In this document: in pieces, positions 35,601 to 42,879 of the stretch
Numbering within the stretch: the stretch's first letter is position 1
How the letters are laid out: every line of letters begins with the position of its first letter
NCBI GenBank assembly: GCA_903850425.1
Contig: CAINLR010000073.1
Coordinates: 1-48,813 of the forward strand
DNA from: an uncultured Verrucomicrobia subdivision 3 bacterium
Lineage (GTDB): Bacteria > Verrucomicrobiota > Verrucomicrobiia > Limisphaerales > UBA11358
Length of the DNA: 48,813 bases
Reading direction: 5' to 3'
Position numbers and translations under genes: made by a program
The notes under the pieces: generated by a model
Database searches by the model: none
Told to the model about the DNA's origin: nothing
The model's input: the letters and a program-made list of their open reading frames with translations, nothing else

Positions 35601-35741
35601 TTCCGCCGGGCAGTTTTCTGAACTCGCACCGGCGATGTCGAACCGCCACTCGCCGGCCAGCGAAATCAAGTTTGCCGGTTGCGACAACGCCGTCTGCCGC
35701 AGACAAGCCAGCGTCAGGACGAAGAGGAATAGCCTTTTCAT
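32631..35741 (-). CDS. Glycoside hydrolase family 2 enzyme with C-terminal F5/8-type domain
   Basis: This 1036-residue secreted beta-glycosidase has a signal peptide (MKRLFLFVLTLACLRQTALS). The GH2 sugar-binding jelly roll follows (GEWRFDIAG, WYQRDIEIPAAWREKRITLF, TAWLDGKRIGSQ), then an Ig-like domain and a TIM barrel. The barrel has FLRGTLECSVWPLTGYPPTD, acid/base Glu410 in IGNEYGG and nucleophile Glu483 in GHEIGQW. The last ~140 residues form a discoidin-like carbohydrate-binding domain (VIDGDTDTMWHTAWEG, FTVFTSNDGQRWG). Whether it is a galactosidase, glucuronidase or other GH2 activity cannot be told. The start codon is 1 base after the GH27 stop, so the genes are coupled. Confidence 0.88.
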   Translation of the reverse strand: MKRLFLFVLTLACLRQTALSQPANLISLAGEWRFDIAGASSENCPAELRQKIHLPGTLDDAGLGPKNPKSPERANQNGVLAGPYRLYDYAGPAWYQRDIEIPAAWREKRITLFLERCRWVTTAWLDGKRIGSQDSLIAPHIYDFGTGLAPGKHRLTICVDNTVKINLGEFVSALFGGTWGNMNGIVGRIELAATPPVWMDDVQVYPDVDKKLARVAVKIGNATGQAGHGKLSVGKQTVEATWDETGGRAEVNVDMSDAKLWDEFSPNLSEVTVKLGDDQRTVRFGMRNFAANGTQFTMNGRPLFLRGTLECSVWPLTGYPPTDVASWRRIFQIEKSYGLNFIRFHSWCPPEAAFAAADLEGIMIQAEGPVANVDAGQDLKRDGFIEAEFKRMVDTYGNHPSFCLMTIGNEYGGQSAVLTRWVDLLIQRDSRHLYSSASGWPMLVTTNRQWTEMTDGRGIGGPATDRDLHAVVASDRRPIIGHEIGQWVYYPDFAAIKKWSGVMALKNYEAIRDDLKTKGMLDLAPKFAKATGRQATLLYKEEIEVLLRTPGYGGFSLLDLHDYPTQGTATIGLLDAFWNSKGFIEPAQHRQYCGAVVPLLRMSKRTYTASETFSAIAELANYGAQEIAGAKPFWKISDDHGKNIAGGELNSLVASTGKLSPLGAITASLAKAPAPCKLTVTVGLKGTQVSNGWDIWVYPDEAAPQAPAGVVVSTVWDEATKAALADGKTVLLLPAKKFLRNSLGGSFLPTFWSPVWFPSQHPDTMSILCDPKHAIFAQFPTDFHSDWQWYDLTQNSRPMILDDTPADFRPLVQVIDNFARNHKLGTVFEARIGKGKLLVCSIDIASNLARRPAARQFAKSLYAYLGSVSFNPKPVLDGATLDQLFVPKIISHLQALDARIRADSQASGEYGADLVIDGDTDTMWHTAWEGAAPKFPHELIVELASPVKLTGIKCLPRQDGNQNGWIKNFTVFTSNDGQRWGAAAAQGTFPQNAQWHTVIFATPVRARYLKLVANSSFDPSKPYASLAELDILPVDK

Positions 35742-35742
35742 A

Positions 35743-37743
35743 TCATTTTGCTTTTTGCAGCTGGACCAGCATCACCCCGTGGCGTGGAACTTCGACTTCG
35801 AATCGTTCGGCGAAGGTGCCAATGTCCTTTTGCCGCCACAAATCATGCACGCGCTGCCCGCCAGTCAGGCTCAGTTCCGCCCACGTCACGGACAGTTTCA
35901 TCGGGCGCTCGCTGAGATTGAAGAGGCCCACCGCCTGCGAGCCGTCGGCGAGTTCTTTGGCAAGCACGAAGTCGCCACGGCTCTGGCGGAGGAGGCGCGC
36001 CTGTTTGCCCAGCGGGTCTTGATCTACTTCGATGACCTCATGGTTGCAGAGGATATTCAGCGTGAAGGCGTCGAGCTTGGCCATGTCGCCGCTGAAAATG
36101 AGCGGCGCGGCCATGAGCGACCAGAGGCTCATGTAACTGTATTGCTCGTTCGGCGTGAGCGTCGTTTTCTTCCCCTCGCCCATGCCGTGCGCGTCGCCAA
36201 CCCAGCCGATCAGAATATAGTCGGGATCGTTCCAGGCGCCGGGTTTGGCGTATTCCCAATGGCGCGCGTTGCTGAAGGCGATGTTGTAAAACCCCGGCAA
36301 GCGCGCGCTGTTTTCGAGGCCGAGATCGCCGGTGGTGCGCCAGCAATTGCCGACTTCGCCGCCCCACTTCCAGACCGCGTCCATCCCGTATTGGCAGAGG
36401 TTGAAAACAATGTCGCGATTTTGCTTCTGGAGTTCGCCCCACATCAGGCGGTAAGGAAACTGGAAACTCACGAGGTGATTCGTCCCCTGGCCAAAGTTTG
36501 GTGCCCGCAGGTCGCCGCTCTGGGCAATTTGACCGTAGCTGCACCAGTCATATTTCAGAAAATCAAAACCCCATTCGGCGAACTTCGCCACATCGGCGGC
36601 CTCGTGCTGGTAAGCGCCAGCATAACCACCGCACGTCCAGGGGCCGGGTGATGTGTAAAGCCCGGCCTTGAGTCCTTTATCGTGGATGTAATCAGCGAGC
36701 GCTTTCATGTCGGGAAATTTCCCGTTCGGCAACACTGCGCCAGTGGCATCGCGGTAGGGTTCGTCGCCCTGCTTCTTCATCCAGCAATCATCAATGTTCA
36801 CATACTGATAGCCGTAGTCCGCCATGCCGCTTGCGATCATCTGGTCGGCGGCATTCTGCATGGTCGCCTGGGTGACACGATCGTAATGGATATACCAACT
36901 GTTCCAGCCCATCGGCGGTGTCAGCGCGAGCTTGTCGCCGACCTCGATGCGAAACTCCCGTTTGGCGCTGCCAAAGGCGTTCCGGGCAAACAGCGTCACG
37001 CGATGCGATCCGGGTTTGGCAATCTGGCCGCTGATGATGCCGCGCTGGTAATCGAGCGTCAGGCCTTCGGGCAAATCATCGGCGCGGAACAGCAGCGGCC
37101 GTTCGCCGGTGCAGGGAATGCGATACAGAAACGGCGAGCCGGGCCGCACGCCATACACCTTCGGCCCGTTGAGGCGCGGCTCGCGCGGGGCCGGGGGAGT
37201 GAGCAAAATAAATTCCTCGGCCGGCGCGGCGTGCTTCACGGTTTGCGGAAGAGCGCCAGTAAATTCAAACGTGGCCTCCGCCCAATCCGCATGGTCGTGA
37301 TTGATCCCGTTGTCGGCGTCGGTGACGACGAGTTCGAGTGACTTGATACCGTCGAGCTTCACGCGGCAATCGCGGGGCTGCTCGCCCAGTTTGCAAATGC
37401 CGCTGCGCCACAACTCGCGGCCATCGCCAGAAATGATGAATTCCACCGACGCGGTGGCATTGCTGGCGTTGTCATCCACTCCGACTTTGGCGCTGAACCA
37501 TTTTGCCTTCCCGTCGAGCCGGATGGTGACCTCGCTCTCCGCATGCGTGCCGACGCCATTTTCAAATTTTGTGCCGCCGAGGCGAATCGGTTTCTGCGTG
37601 ATGGATTGGTTGGCGCGCGGCTGCCCCCAGCCTGCGCTCATGGCGCTGACATCAAGTTCATCCAGTCGCACCGTGGCGGCGTGGGCGAAGATCGCCAAAC
37701 CAAGCGCCCCGGCGACGGCGAGTTTAATGAGGCTGGCTTTCAT
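35743..37743 (-). CDS. Alpha-galactosidase, glycoside hydrolase family 27, with NPCBM domain
   Basis: This 666-residue secreted enzyme releases alpha-D-galactose. Order: signal peptide (MKASLIKLAVAGALGLAIFA); NPCBM carbohydrate-binding domain (about 22-165, FENGVGTHAESEVTIRLDG); a putative Ig domain (GLTLDYQRGIISGQIAKPGS); and the GH27 barrel starting LTPPMGWNSWYIHYD. The barrel includes YVNIDDCWM, nucleophile Asp399 in KYDWC and acid/base Asp473 in RTTGDL. A beta-sandwich with GLFNLSERPMKLSV closes it. The active-site motifs are complete. It lies 3 bases after the DUF5107 gene and 1 base before the GH2 gene. Confidence 0.94.
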   Translation of the reverse strand: MKASLIKLAVAGALGLAIFAHAATVRLDELDVSAMSAGWGQPRANQSITQKPIRLGGTKFENGVGTHAESEVTIRLDGKAKWFSAKVGVDDNASNATASVEFIISGDGRELWRSGICKLGEQPRDCRVKLDGIKSLELVVTDADNGINHDHADWAEATFEFTGALPQTVKHAAPAEEFILLTPPAPREPRLNGPKVYGVRPGSPFLYRIPCTGERPLLFRADDLPEGLTLDYQRGIISGQIAKPGSHRVTLFARNAFGSAKREFRIEVGDKLALTPPMGWNSWYIHYDRVTQATMQNAADQMIASGMADYGYQYVNIDDCWMKKQGDEPYRDATGAVLPNGKFPDMKALADYIHDKGLKAGLYTSPGPWTCGGYAGAYQHEAADVAKFAEWGFDFLKYDWCSYGQIAQSGDLRAPNFGQGTNHLVSFQFPYRLMWGELQKQNRDIVFNLCQYGMDAVWKWGGEVGNCWRTTGDLGLENSARLPGFYNIAFSNARHWEYAKPGAWNDPDYILIGWVGDAHGMGEGKKTTLTPNEQYSYMSLWSLMAAPLIFSGDMAKLDAFTLNILCNHEVIEVDQDPLGKQARLLRQSRGDFVLAKELADGSQAVGLFNLSERPMKLSVTWAELSLTGGQRVHDLWRQKDIGTFAERFEVEVPRHGVMLVQLQKAK

Positions 37744-37746
37744 GGT

Positions 37747-40700
37747 TCAGAGCTTAATGACTTGAATTGCATCGTCCAACAAATCAGCCGCGAGTGCGTG
37801 GTTCGGGTCGCGCCGGAGCACCTTTCGCAGCAGCGCGCGAGCGTTCGTCTTATTGCCCAAACCCAACTGCGCCTGCGCTTGTAAAAATAATGCCGTGGTC
37901 TGCTGGCGAAACGATAAGTCATCGTCGAACAGCAGCATTGTCGGCAGCGATGTGGCGAAATAATCCAGCTTCGCCTCGGCTTTTTGGAGTTGCCGTGCGT
38001 AAGCCAGCAGGTTGCGCAAAAGCTTTTTGGCCTTCGCCTTTTGGCCAAGTTTTCCCAAAGCCAGGGCTGAGTAATAAGTCATCTCGGAAAAGGCACGGAC
38101 GCTCATCGCCTGGAAATCGCCTTTGAAACTGGCGGCGGCGAGCCAGTGTTCGCGCGCTGATTTGTGTTCACCGAGTTCCGCGAGCGCGTAGCCGAGCCAA
38201 TAGTGAATGTCACTCTGGTTGGCGAGCAGATGCTTGGCTTCACCGAGATTTTGCGGGGCGCTGAGCGCGCTTCGAAAACATGTAGCCGCCGACGTGAGGA
38301 GGCTCTGATTGATTGCCCATTGCCCATTGCCCATTGCCGATTGAAGCGCTTCGCGGCCGAGCGCAAGCTGCGCGCGGACGTGCTGGCCGAGCGGTCCGCC
38401 TTCGCCGCCTTCCCACGGCTGAAACCAGCGGCCGGCCAGCAATTGCCGGGCTTCCGCGTGCCGGCCGGTCTGGTTCAGCAGCGCGCAAAACTCCACGCTC
38501 AAATCATCGCGCTGCGCGACGAGGGGTGGATGTTTCTCCAGTTCGCGCAAACGTTTGGCCGGATTTTCGCCCAGCCGTTTCCAAAGCTGGTCGCGCTCGA
38601 AGAGAAGTCGTGCGTCCGTCGGATTCACGCGGCAGGCCCGATCATACGCGGCGCGCGCCTTCGCTGACTTTTTGGAAATGTTGAAATAACCAATCCCAAG
38701 GTTCCGCCAGACGATCGAGAAGTTTGGGTCGAGCTTCGCGGATTTTTCCCAAAGTTCGATGGCCTCGGCGTGGCGGCGGCGGTCGTAGAGCAAGTTGCCC
38801 AAATAATAACGGGCTTTGGCATCGCGCGGGTTGGCGCGCTGCGCGGCTTCGAGGATGGCGATTTCTTCCAGTCGCGCGGGAAAGCAATAATCCGGTGGCA
38901 GCGCGGCCGCGTGCTGGAATGATTTCAGCGCATTGGCTTTGTCACCGCGTTGTTCGTGCAGCCAGCCCAAGGTGTAGTGGAGCAGCGGCAACGCGCCCCA
39001 ATTTTGGTCGGGCAGTGCGGTGCCCACGCGGCCGCCGCATCCATTTGGCGCAAGGACGACGGTGCGGGCTGAAACCCGCGCTGCCAGTAAAGCTATGGCT
39101 GCCGCATAAAATCCGGCGCGCGCAAAGTCGTGGGCAATGTCCAGCGCGGTCTGCAAATCACCCCTTAATTCCTGCCCGGACAAGTGCCGCGCCCACCCAT
39201 CGAGTGGATCGAGCGCCAGCGTGTCGCGGAGCCCTGCGGCGGCCGCGCTGGTCTGATTCAATTGGCACCGGACGATGGCTTGGAGATTTCTGGCGCGCAG
39301 GTTGTCTGTGTTCAGGCGCAGCGAACGGTTGAGATGATCCAGCGCCTTGAGCCAATCCGATTTTTTGCAGTCCAATTCGGCCAGCGCGTGGTAACCGGCC
39401 GCCTGCCACGCTTGATTCCAGACCGCCTTGTAAAAAGCGTCGTAAGCTTCATCATCGCGACCAAGCTGGCGCAAGGTCAGGCCAAGGTGGTAATAGGCTT
39501 CGCCATCATAGGGATTGGCATTGCGCTGTGTCAGGCGCTGAATGGCCTGGCGAAAGAATTTTTCCGCAACGTGAGACTCACCACGCTTGAAATGCCACAC
39601 ACCCAGGGCCTGGTTGCAGCGCGCATCGAGCGGATCGCGTCGCAGCGCCTCGAGCCAGTAAAGGGTCGGCCAGCGGGTTGCGTGGCGGTATTGATCCAAG
39701 TGCAAACCGGTGATGAACAACTCGTCCGCGCTCGCCATTTTTTCCGGCGCGCTCGGTGCGGTCGCGGGCGGCGGCACTTGGCCTTGAACCCGCAGCTTGG
39801 GTTGATAACGGATGATTTCGCCGCCGGCCTGATCCCGCACTCGCAACACGGTTTCACCCGTGATCCACGGCTTGCGGGCTTGCGGGCTATGAAGCACAAA
39901 GGGTTTGCCTGGCCCTAGGTTCGCGGCCCACTCGGCCGCCACCGAACCGTCGGTGCGTTCGAGCCGGATCACGGATTTTGGAAAGGCTCGCGTCACAGCG
40001 ACACCGATGAAAAAATCATTCTGGCGGAGAATCAGGCGTGCCGCCGCGTCCAGATTCGCGTGCTGGGCCGGGCCGATCTGCTGGATCGGATACCAATACT
40101 GGCTCCACGATTTTGTTTCGCCCGGCTGCAGAAAACTGAAGTCCGGCTGGTTGTCCGTGAAAACGCCGGACATGATTTCAATGTAGGGGCCGTATTCGCC
40201 GCGCGCATCGGCGTCCGTCAGGTTGCGGTCCCACGCGTAGCCGAATTCGTGGTTGCCCCACGTCCACTGCTTCTTGCCCGGCGATATGTGGTGGTTGGCG
40301 ATATGGACGATGCCCGCCTGCGCTTTGAAATCGTAGCCGCCAAAAAAATCTTCCTTGCTTCCCATGCACATGTAGGAAGTTGGCACCGGAATGTTCGCGT
40401 AGAACGAAAGATCGTTCGGCGCGTAGTCCGGCAGTTTTGAATTTTTGAGTCTTGATTTTGAATTATCCGAGTGCGGCGGCACGAACTGCTGGGGGATTTC
40501 GTTCGCAGGAATCCCCTTTCGCCCCCGCTCGCCGTAGTTCACACCGTAATAAAAACCCTGCGCCAATGGATACTCGCTCATGGAACGGCGCGCGTGATCG
40601 GCGACGTAGTAAACGTCTGGCGGGAAGAAACTCTGATACGCCTCGTGCACTCGCGTGGCGACGTTGGCCCACCACAGAAACGTCTGCGTCATGGGCGTGC

Positions 40701-41247
40701 GATTGTAGGCGCGCACTTTCAATTCCACGAAGGCTTTGTGTGGATGCAGGCAAACGCCGTGCATGCCCTTCATGCGGCACATCGGATCGTGGTCGCTGCC
40801 CCAGACGGTCTTTGATCCATCCGCGTGGTCCTCAATGTGAAAATCCACCGGCAAAAACGTCGCCGGCCGATGATGCTGCGGCCAGTTGAACTCAATGCCG
40901 CCGGAAGCCCACGGCCCGGCCAGACCCACGAGCGCGGGCTTGATGACCGGCTGGTTATAAATCAGGTCGTAGCCATTCGTCTTGTCTTGAATCGCATGGA
41001 TACGGCCGCCCAGCTCCGGCAAAACGAGCACGCGGAGAAATTCGTTCTCGATCCACACGGCCTGCCACTTCCGATCCACCGGCTGTTCGGCAATGCGATC
41101 CGTGAATGGCAGTGGATACACCTTGCCGCTGCTGCCTTGATACACGCGTTTTTCCAGAAACATTGGATTCTTATCCGGTGCCAGCGGCAGATAAGTGGGG
41201 AGGACCAGTTCTTCAACGCGGCAACCAACTGTCGAGTTAGGCTTCAT
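37747..41247 (-). CDS. DUF5107 domain protein with tetratricopeptide repeats
   Basis: This 1166-residue protein has no signal peptide. Residues 1 to about 430 match DUF5107 (PLPFTDRIAEQPVDRKWQAV, VLVLPELGGRIHAIQDKTNG, ASGGIEFNWPQHH), an aldose-epimerase-like beta-sandwich. The rest is TPR helices (YDGEAYYHLGLTLRQLGRDD, AKARYYLGNLLYDRRRHAEA). Proteins of this architecture accompany glycosidase clusters and may bind sugar or act as a cytoplasmic scaffold; no reaction is known to me. Three short DNA repeats lie in frame within it: a T-rich stretch near residue 265, a REP-like segment at about 718-746 and a heptamer array at about 970-979. It is the first gene of the operon. Confidence 0.85.
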   Translation of the reverse strand: MKPNSTVGCRVEELVLPTYLPLAPDKNPMFLEKRVYQGSSGKVYPLPFTDRIAEQPVDRKWQAVWIENEFLRVLVLPELGGRIHAIQDKTNGYDLIYNQPVIKPALVGLAGPWASGGIEFNWPQHHRPATFLPVDFHIEDHADGSKTVWGSDHDPMCRMKGMHGVCLHPHKAFVELKVRAYNRTPMTQTFLWWANVATRVHEAYQSFFPPDVYYVADHARRSMSEYPLAQGFYYGVNYGERGRKGIPANEIPQQFVPPHSDNSKSRLKNSKLPDYAPNDLSFYANIPVPTSYMCMGSKEDFFGGYDFKAQAGIVHIANHHISPGKKQWTWGNHEFGYAWDRNLTDADARGEYGPYIEIMSGVFTDNQPDFSFLQPGETKSWSQYWYPIQQIGPAQHANLDAAARLILRQNDFFIGVAVTRAFPKSVIRLERTDGSVAAEWAANLGPGKPFVLHSPQARKPWITGETVLRVRDQAGGEIIRYQPKLRVQGQVPPPATAPSAPEKMASADELFITGLHLDQYRHATRWPTLYWLEALRRDPLDARCNQALGVWHFKRGESHVAEKFFRQAIQRLTQRNANPYDGEAYYHLGLTLRQLGRDDEAYDAFYKAVWNQAWQAAGYHALAELDCKKSDWLKALDHLNRSLRLNTDNLRARNLQAIVRCQLNQTSAAAAGLRDTLALDPLDGWARHLSGQELRGDLQTALDIAHDFARAGFYAAAIALLAARVSARTVVLAPNGCGGRVGTALPDQNWGALPLLHYTLGWLHEQRGDKANALKSFQHAAALPPDYCFPARLEEIAILEAAQRANPRDAKARYYLGNLLYDRRRHAEAIELWEKSAKLDPNFSIVWRNLGIGYFNISKKSAKARAAYDRACRVNPTDARLLFERDQLWKRLGENPAKRLRELEKHPPLVAQRDDLSVEFCALLNQTGRHAEARQLLAGRWFQPWEGGEGGPLGQHVRAQLALGREALQSAMGNGQWAINQSLLTSAATCFRSALSAPQNLGEAKHLLANQSDIHYWLGYALAELGEHKSAREHWLAAASFKGDFQAMSVRAFSEMTYYSALALGKLGQKAKAKKLLRNLLAYARQLQKAEAKLDYFATSLPTMLLFDDDLSFRQQTTALFLQAQAQLGLGNKTNARALLRKVLRRDPNHALAADLLDDAIQVIKL
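38312..38339. repeat. Heptanucleotide tandem repeat in the DUF5107 gene (4 units)
   Basis: ATTGCCC three times, then ATTGCCG, 28 bases in all. On the coding strand it encodes an Asn-Gly-Gln-Trp-like stretch (SAMGNGQWAIN) that does not look like TPR sequence. The unit resembles cyanobacterial STRR heptamers (ATTGCCC/CCCCAAT types). Confidence 0.85.
39010..39095. repeat. REP-like segment within the DUF5107 gene
   Basis: A GC-rich stretch including GCGGG-CTGAAA-CCCGC (39064-39079) encodes VSARTVVLAPNGCGGRVG, an Arg/Gly-rich piece out of keeping with the surrounding TPR helices. It looks like repeat DNA absorbed into the frame. The outer limits are approximate. Confidence 0.4.
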
Positions 41248-41271
41248 GGGGCGATTAAAGGTGTGCGGATT

Positions 41272-41277
41272 ATCATA
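41272..41277 (-). promoter_or_regulatory. Possible -10 element of the glycan operon
   Basis: On the minus strand TATGAT stands 24 bases before the DUF5107 start codon. A weak TTTCAA lies 16 bases further upstream. The 109-base gap to aat is the only sizeable non-coding space before the six-gene operon, so a promoter is expected here. The match is poor. Confidence 0.3.
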
Positions 41278-41356
41278 GGATTTACCCGGAAAATTGAAAT
41301 GGCTAAGTGGGCGATTGGCTTGGACAATTTACCGGTCACTGGAGGTTGGACGTTCA

Positions 41357-42031
41357 TCAAAACCGACACTCCCGGCTGACCGCGTCGGCCAGGCGGCACA
41401 AGTATTCACGCCGCGGAACTTCCTTGGCTCCGAATGACCGCGTGGCGGTGGTCACCATTTGGATATCGAACAGGCGGAATTGACGTTTCCGCAGTTGCGC
41501 CACCAGATGAGCCAGCGCCACTTTGGAGGCGTTGTCAGCACGGTGAAACATGGATTCGCCGGCGAACAGCCCGCCGATGGCCACGCCATAGATGCCGCCC
41601 GCCAAGTTGCCTTCCAGCCAGCACTCGACGCTGTGCGCGTGCCCGAGTTGATGCAGTTGAGTGTAGGCTTCGATAAAGGCGGACGCGATCCAGGTGCTGC
41701 GCCGTTTGGGCCCGGGGGCGGCACAACCTTGCATCACCTCGCGAAAGGCACGGTCGATGGTGACTTCGAATGTCTGCCGGCGAATCACTCGCGCCAGACT
41801 GTCTGAGATATGGAACTGATCCAACTCGAAGATGCCGCGCGGGTCAGGCGACCACCACGTGATGGGATCAACCGTCCACGGAAAAATTCCGTGCCGATAA
41901 GCCGCCAGCAATCGTTCCGCGCGCAAATCACCACCCACGGCCACGAGCCCTTCGGCGTCGGCACATTCAGGATTTGGAAATAAAGCTGCCTCGCCCAGCC
42001 ACACCGGCAGCGCTGGTTTCCGCTCATTCAT
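41357..42031 (-). CDS. aat: Leucyl/phenylalanyl-tRNA-protein transferase
   Basis: This 224-residue enzyme transfers Leu or Phe from aminoacyl-tRNA to proteins with N-terminal Arg or Lys, making them ClpS-ClpAP substrates. Motifs: FPNPECADAEGLVAVGGDL, YRHGIFPW, WWSPDPRGIF, CWLEGNLAGGIYGVAIGGLF, AGESMFHRADNASK and FDIQMVT. The length matches the family (about 230). The ATG at 42031 is chosen because it overlaps the DUF2017 stop codon by 8 bases and starts just before the conserved region. The longer frame to 42061 lies wholly inside the upstream gene. Confidence 0.95.
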   Translation of the reverse strand: MNERKPALPVWLGEAALFPNPECADAEGLVAVGGDLRAERLLAAYRHGIFPWTVDPITWWSPDPRGIFELDQFHISDSLARVIRRQTFEVTIDRAFREVMQGCAAPGPKRRSTWIASAFIEAYTQLHQLGHAHSVECWLEGNLAGGIYGVAIGGLFAGESMFHRADNASKVALAHLVAQLRKRQFRLFDIQMVTTATRSFGAKEVPRREYLCRLADAVSRECRF

Positions 42032-42512
42032 GACCGGGCGGCAGTTCGCCGCGGATGGCACCGAGCAAGGCCATTTCGAAAAAAGCCGCCAAGTCCATGG
42101 TCAGGACATGCCGGGCTGTTTGCTTTGTCTGGCGTTGACGAATCTCCTGCTGCTGGTCGGGCGAACCTAGTGCGATCCAACTGCCGAGGCGCACATCGTT
42201 GAACACCTGCAACAGCCATTCCAGTTCGCCCCGGCTGAAGCTGACTTGATAACCGGCCGCGCAGGCCGCAAAGCGCTTCGGCTCATTGAGCATGGCCTCG
42301 ACTTGTTTCCGATTCTCCAAGCGCTGCGCACTGAGCGCCTCATCCAACAGATGTTGATTCTCCTCGCGATTGGGAATTTGCCGATCCTTGCTCAAGCGGT
42401 AATGGGTCGCCGGCACGAGGGGATAGAGTTGGAGCAGATGAAACAGCAATCCCTTTTCACCCTCGCTGATTTCAAACTGAAACGCGTCGGCGGCGGCGTG
42501 AATGAGATTCAT
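42024..42512 (-). CDS. DUF2017-like protein between clpS and aat
   Basis: This 162-residue helical protein contains the stretch SRGELEWLLQVFNDVRLGSW, then IALGSP, typical of DUF2017, a family often found next to clpS in Actinobacteria. No catalytic residues are evident. Its start overlaps the clpS stop by 4 bases, and its stop overlaps the aat start by 8 bases. Translation of the three genes is therefore coupled, and a role in N-degron recognition or delivery is likely by context. Confidence 0.75.
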   Translation of the reverse strand: MNLIHAAADAFQFEISEGEKGLLFHLLQLYPLVPATHYRLSKDRQIPNREENQHLLDEALSAQRLENRKQVEAMLNEPKRFAACAAGYQVSFSRGELEWLLQVFNDVRLGSWIALGSPDQQQEIRQRQTKQTARHVLTMDLAAFFEMALLGAIRGELPPGHE

Positions 42513-42820
42513 TTGGCATCCCGCTCCAGGGTCGCGTGCAGCGTGTATTTCTGGAGTTGGTGAACGTAAAACTCCGCTTTCTCCAGGCTCTCGCGTTTCA
42601 GCACGCTCTTCCCTTTTTCATGCACCTCCAGCATGTGCTGCTCCGCCTTCCGCCGCTCCCAGCCGAAGACGGTCTGGAAAACATGCGTCACATACTGCAT
42701 GAGATTCACCGGGTCGTTCCAGCACACGACCAGATAGCCCGGTTCCAAGTCGGTGCTGGAATCCGTCTGCTTCTCCTGCTCGATATCTGGCAGGACTTCA
42801 GTTGTCGCCGTGGCAGCCAT
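42509..42820 (-). CDS. clpS: ATP-dependent Clp protease adaptor ClpS
   Basis: This 103-residue adaptor binds N-terminal Leu, Phe, Tyr or Trp residues and hands the protein to ClpA/ClpC-ClpP. The ClpS core is clear: VVCWNDPVNLMQYVTHVFQT, FGWERRKAEQHMLEVHEKGK with the pocket His, then FYVHQLQKYTLHATLE. In the usual NDD motif the second Asp is Pro (NDP), as in many non-proteobacterial ClpS proteins. The ATG at 42820 is chosen since the frame upstream to 42883 has no family match. It is the first gene of clpS-DUF2017-aat. Confidence 0.93.
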   Translation of the reverse strand: MAATATTEVLPDIEQEKQTDSSTDLEPGYLVVCWNDPVNLMQYVTHVFQTVFGWERRKAEQHMLEVHEKGKSVLKRESLEKAEFYVHQLQKYTLHATLERDAK

Positions 42821-42879
42821 GAAAAAAAGATAGCAGGTCTGTCCAGTGTTTCGCCATGTTTTGCGACGCGGGCCGGGGA

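Noticed and set aside
40435-40464. T-rich repeat-like stretch in the DUF5107 gene
   Set aside because: TTGA words recur with spacing 8, 7 and 6, so it is not a clean heptamer array; kept only as a remark.
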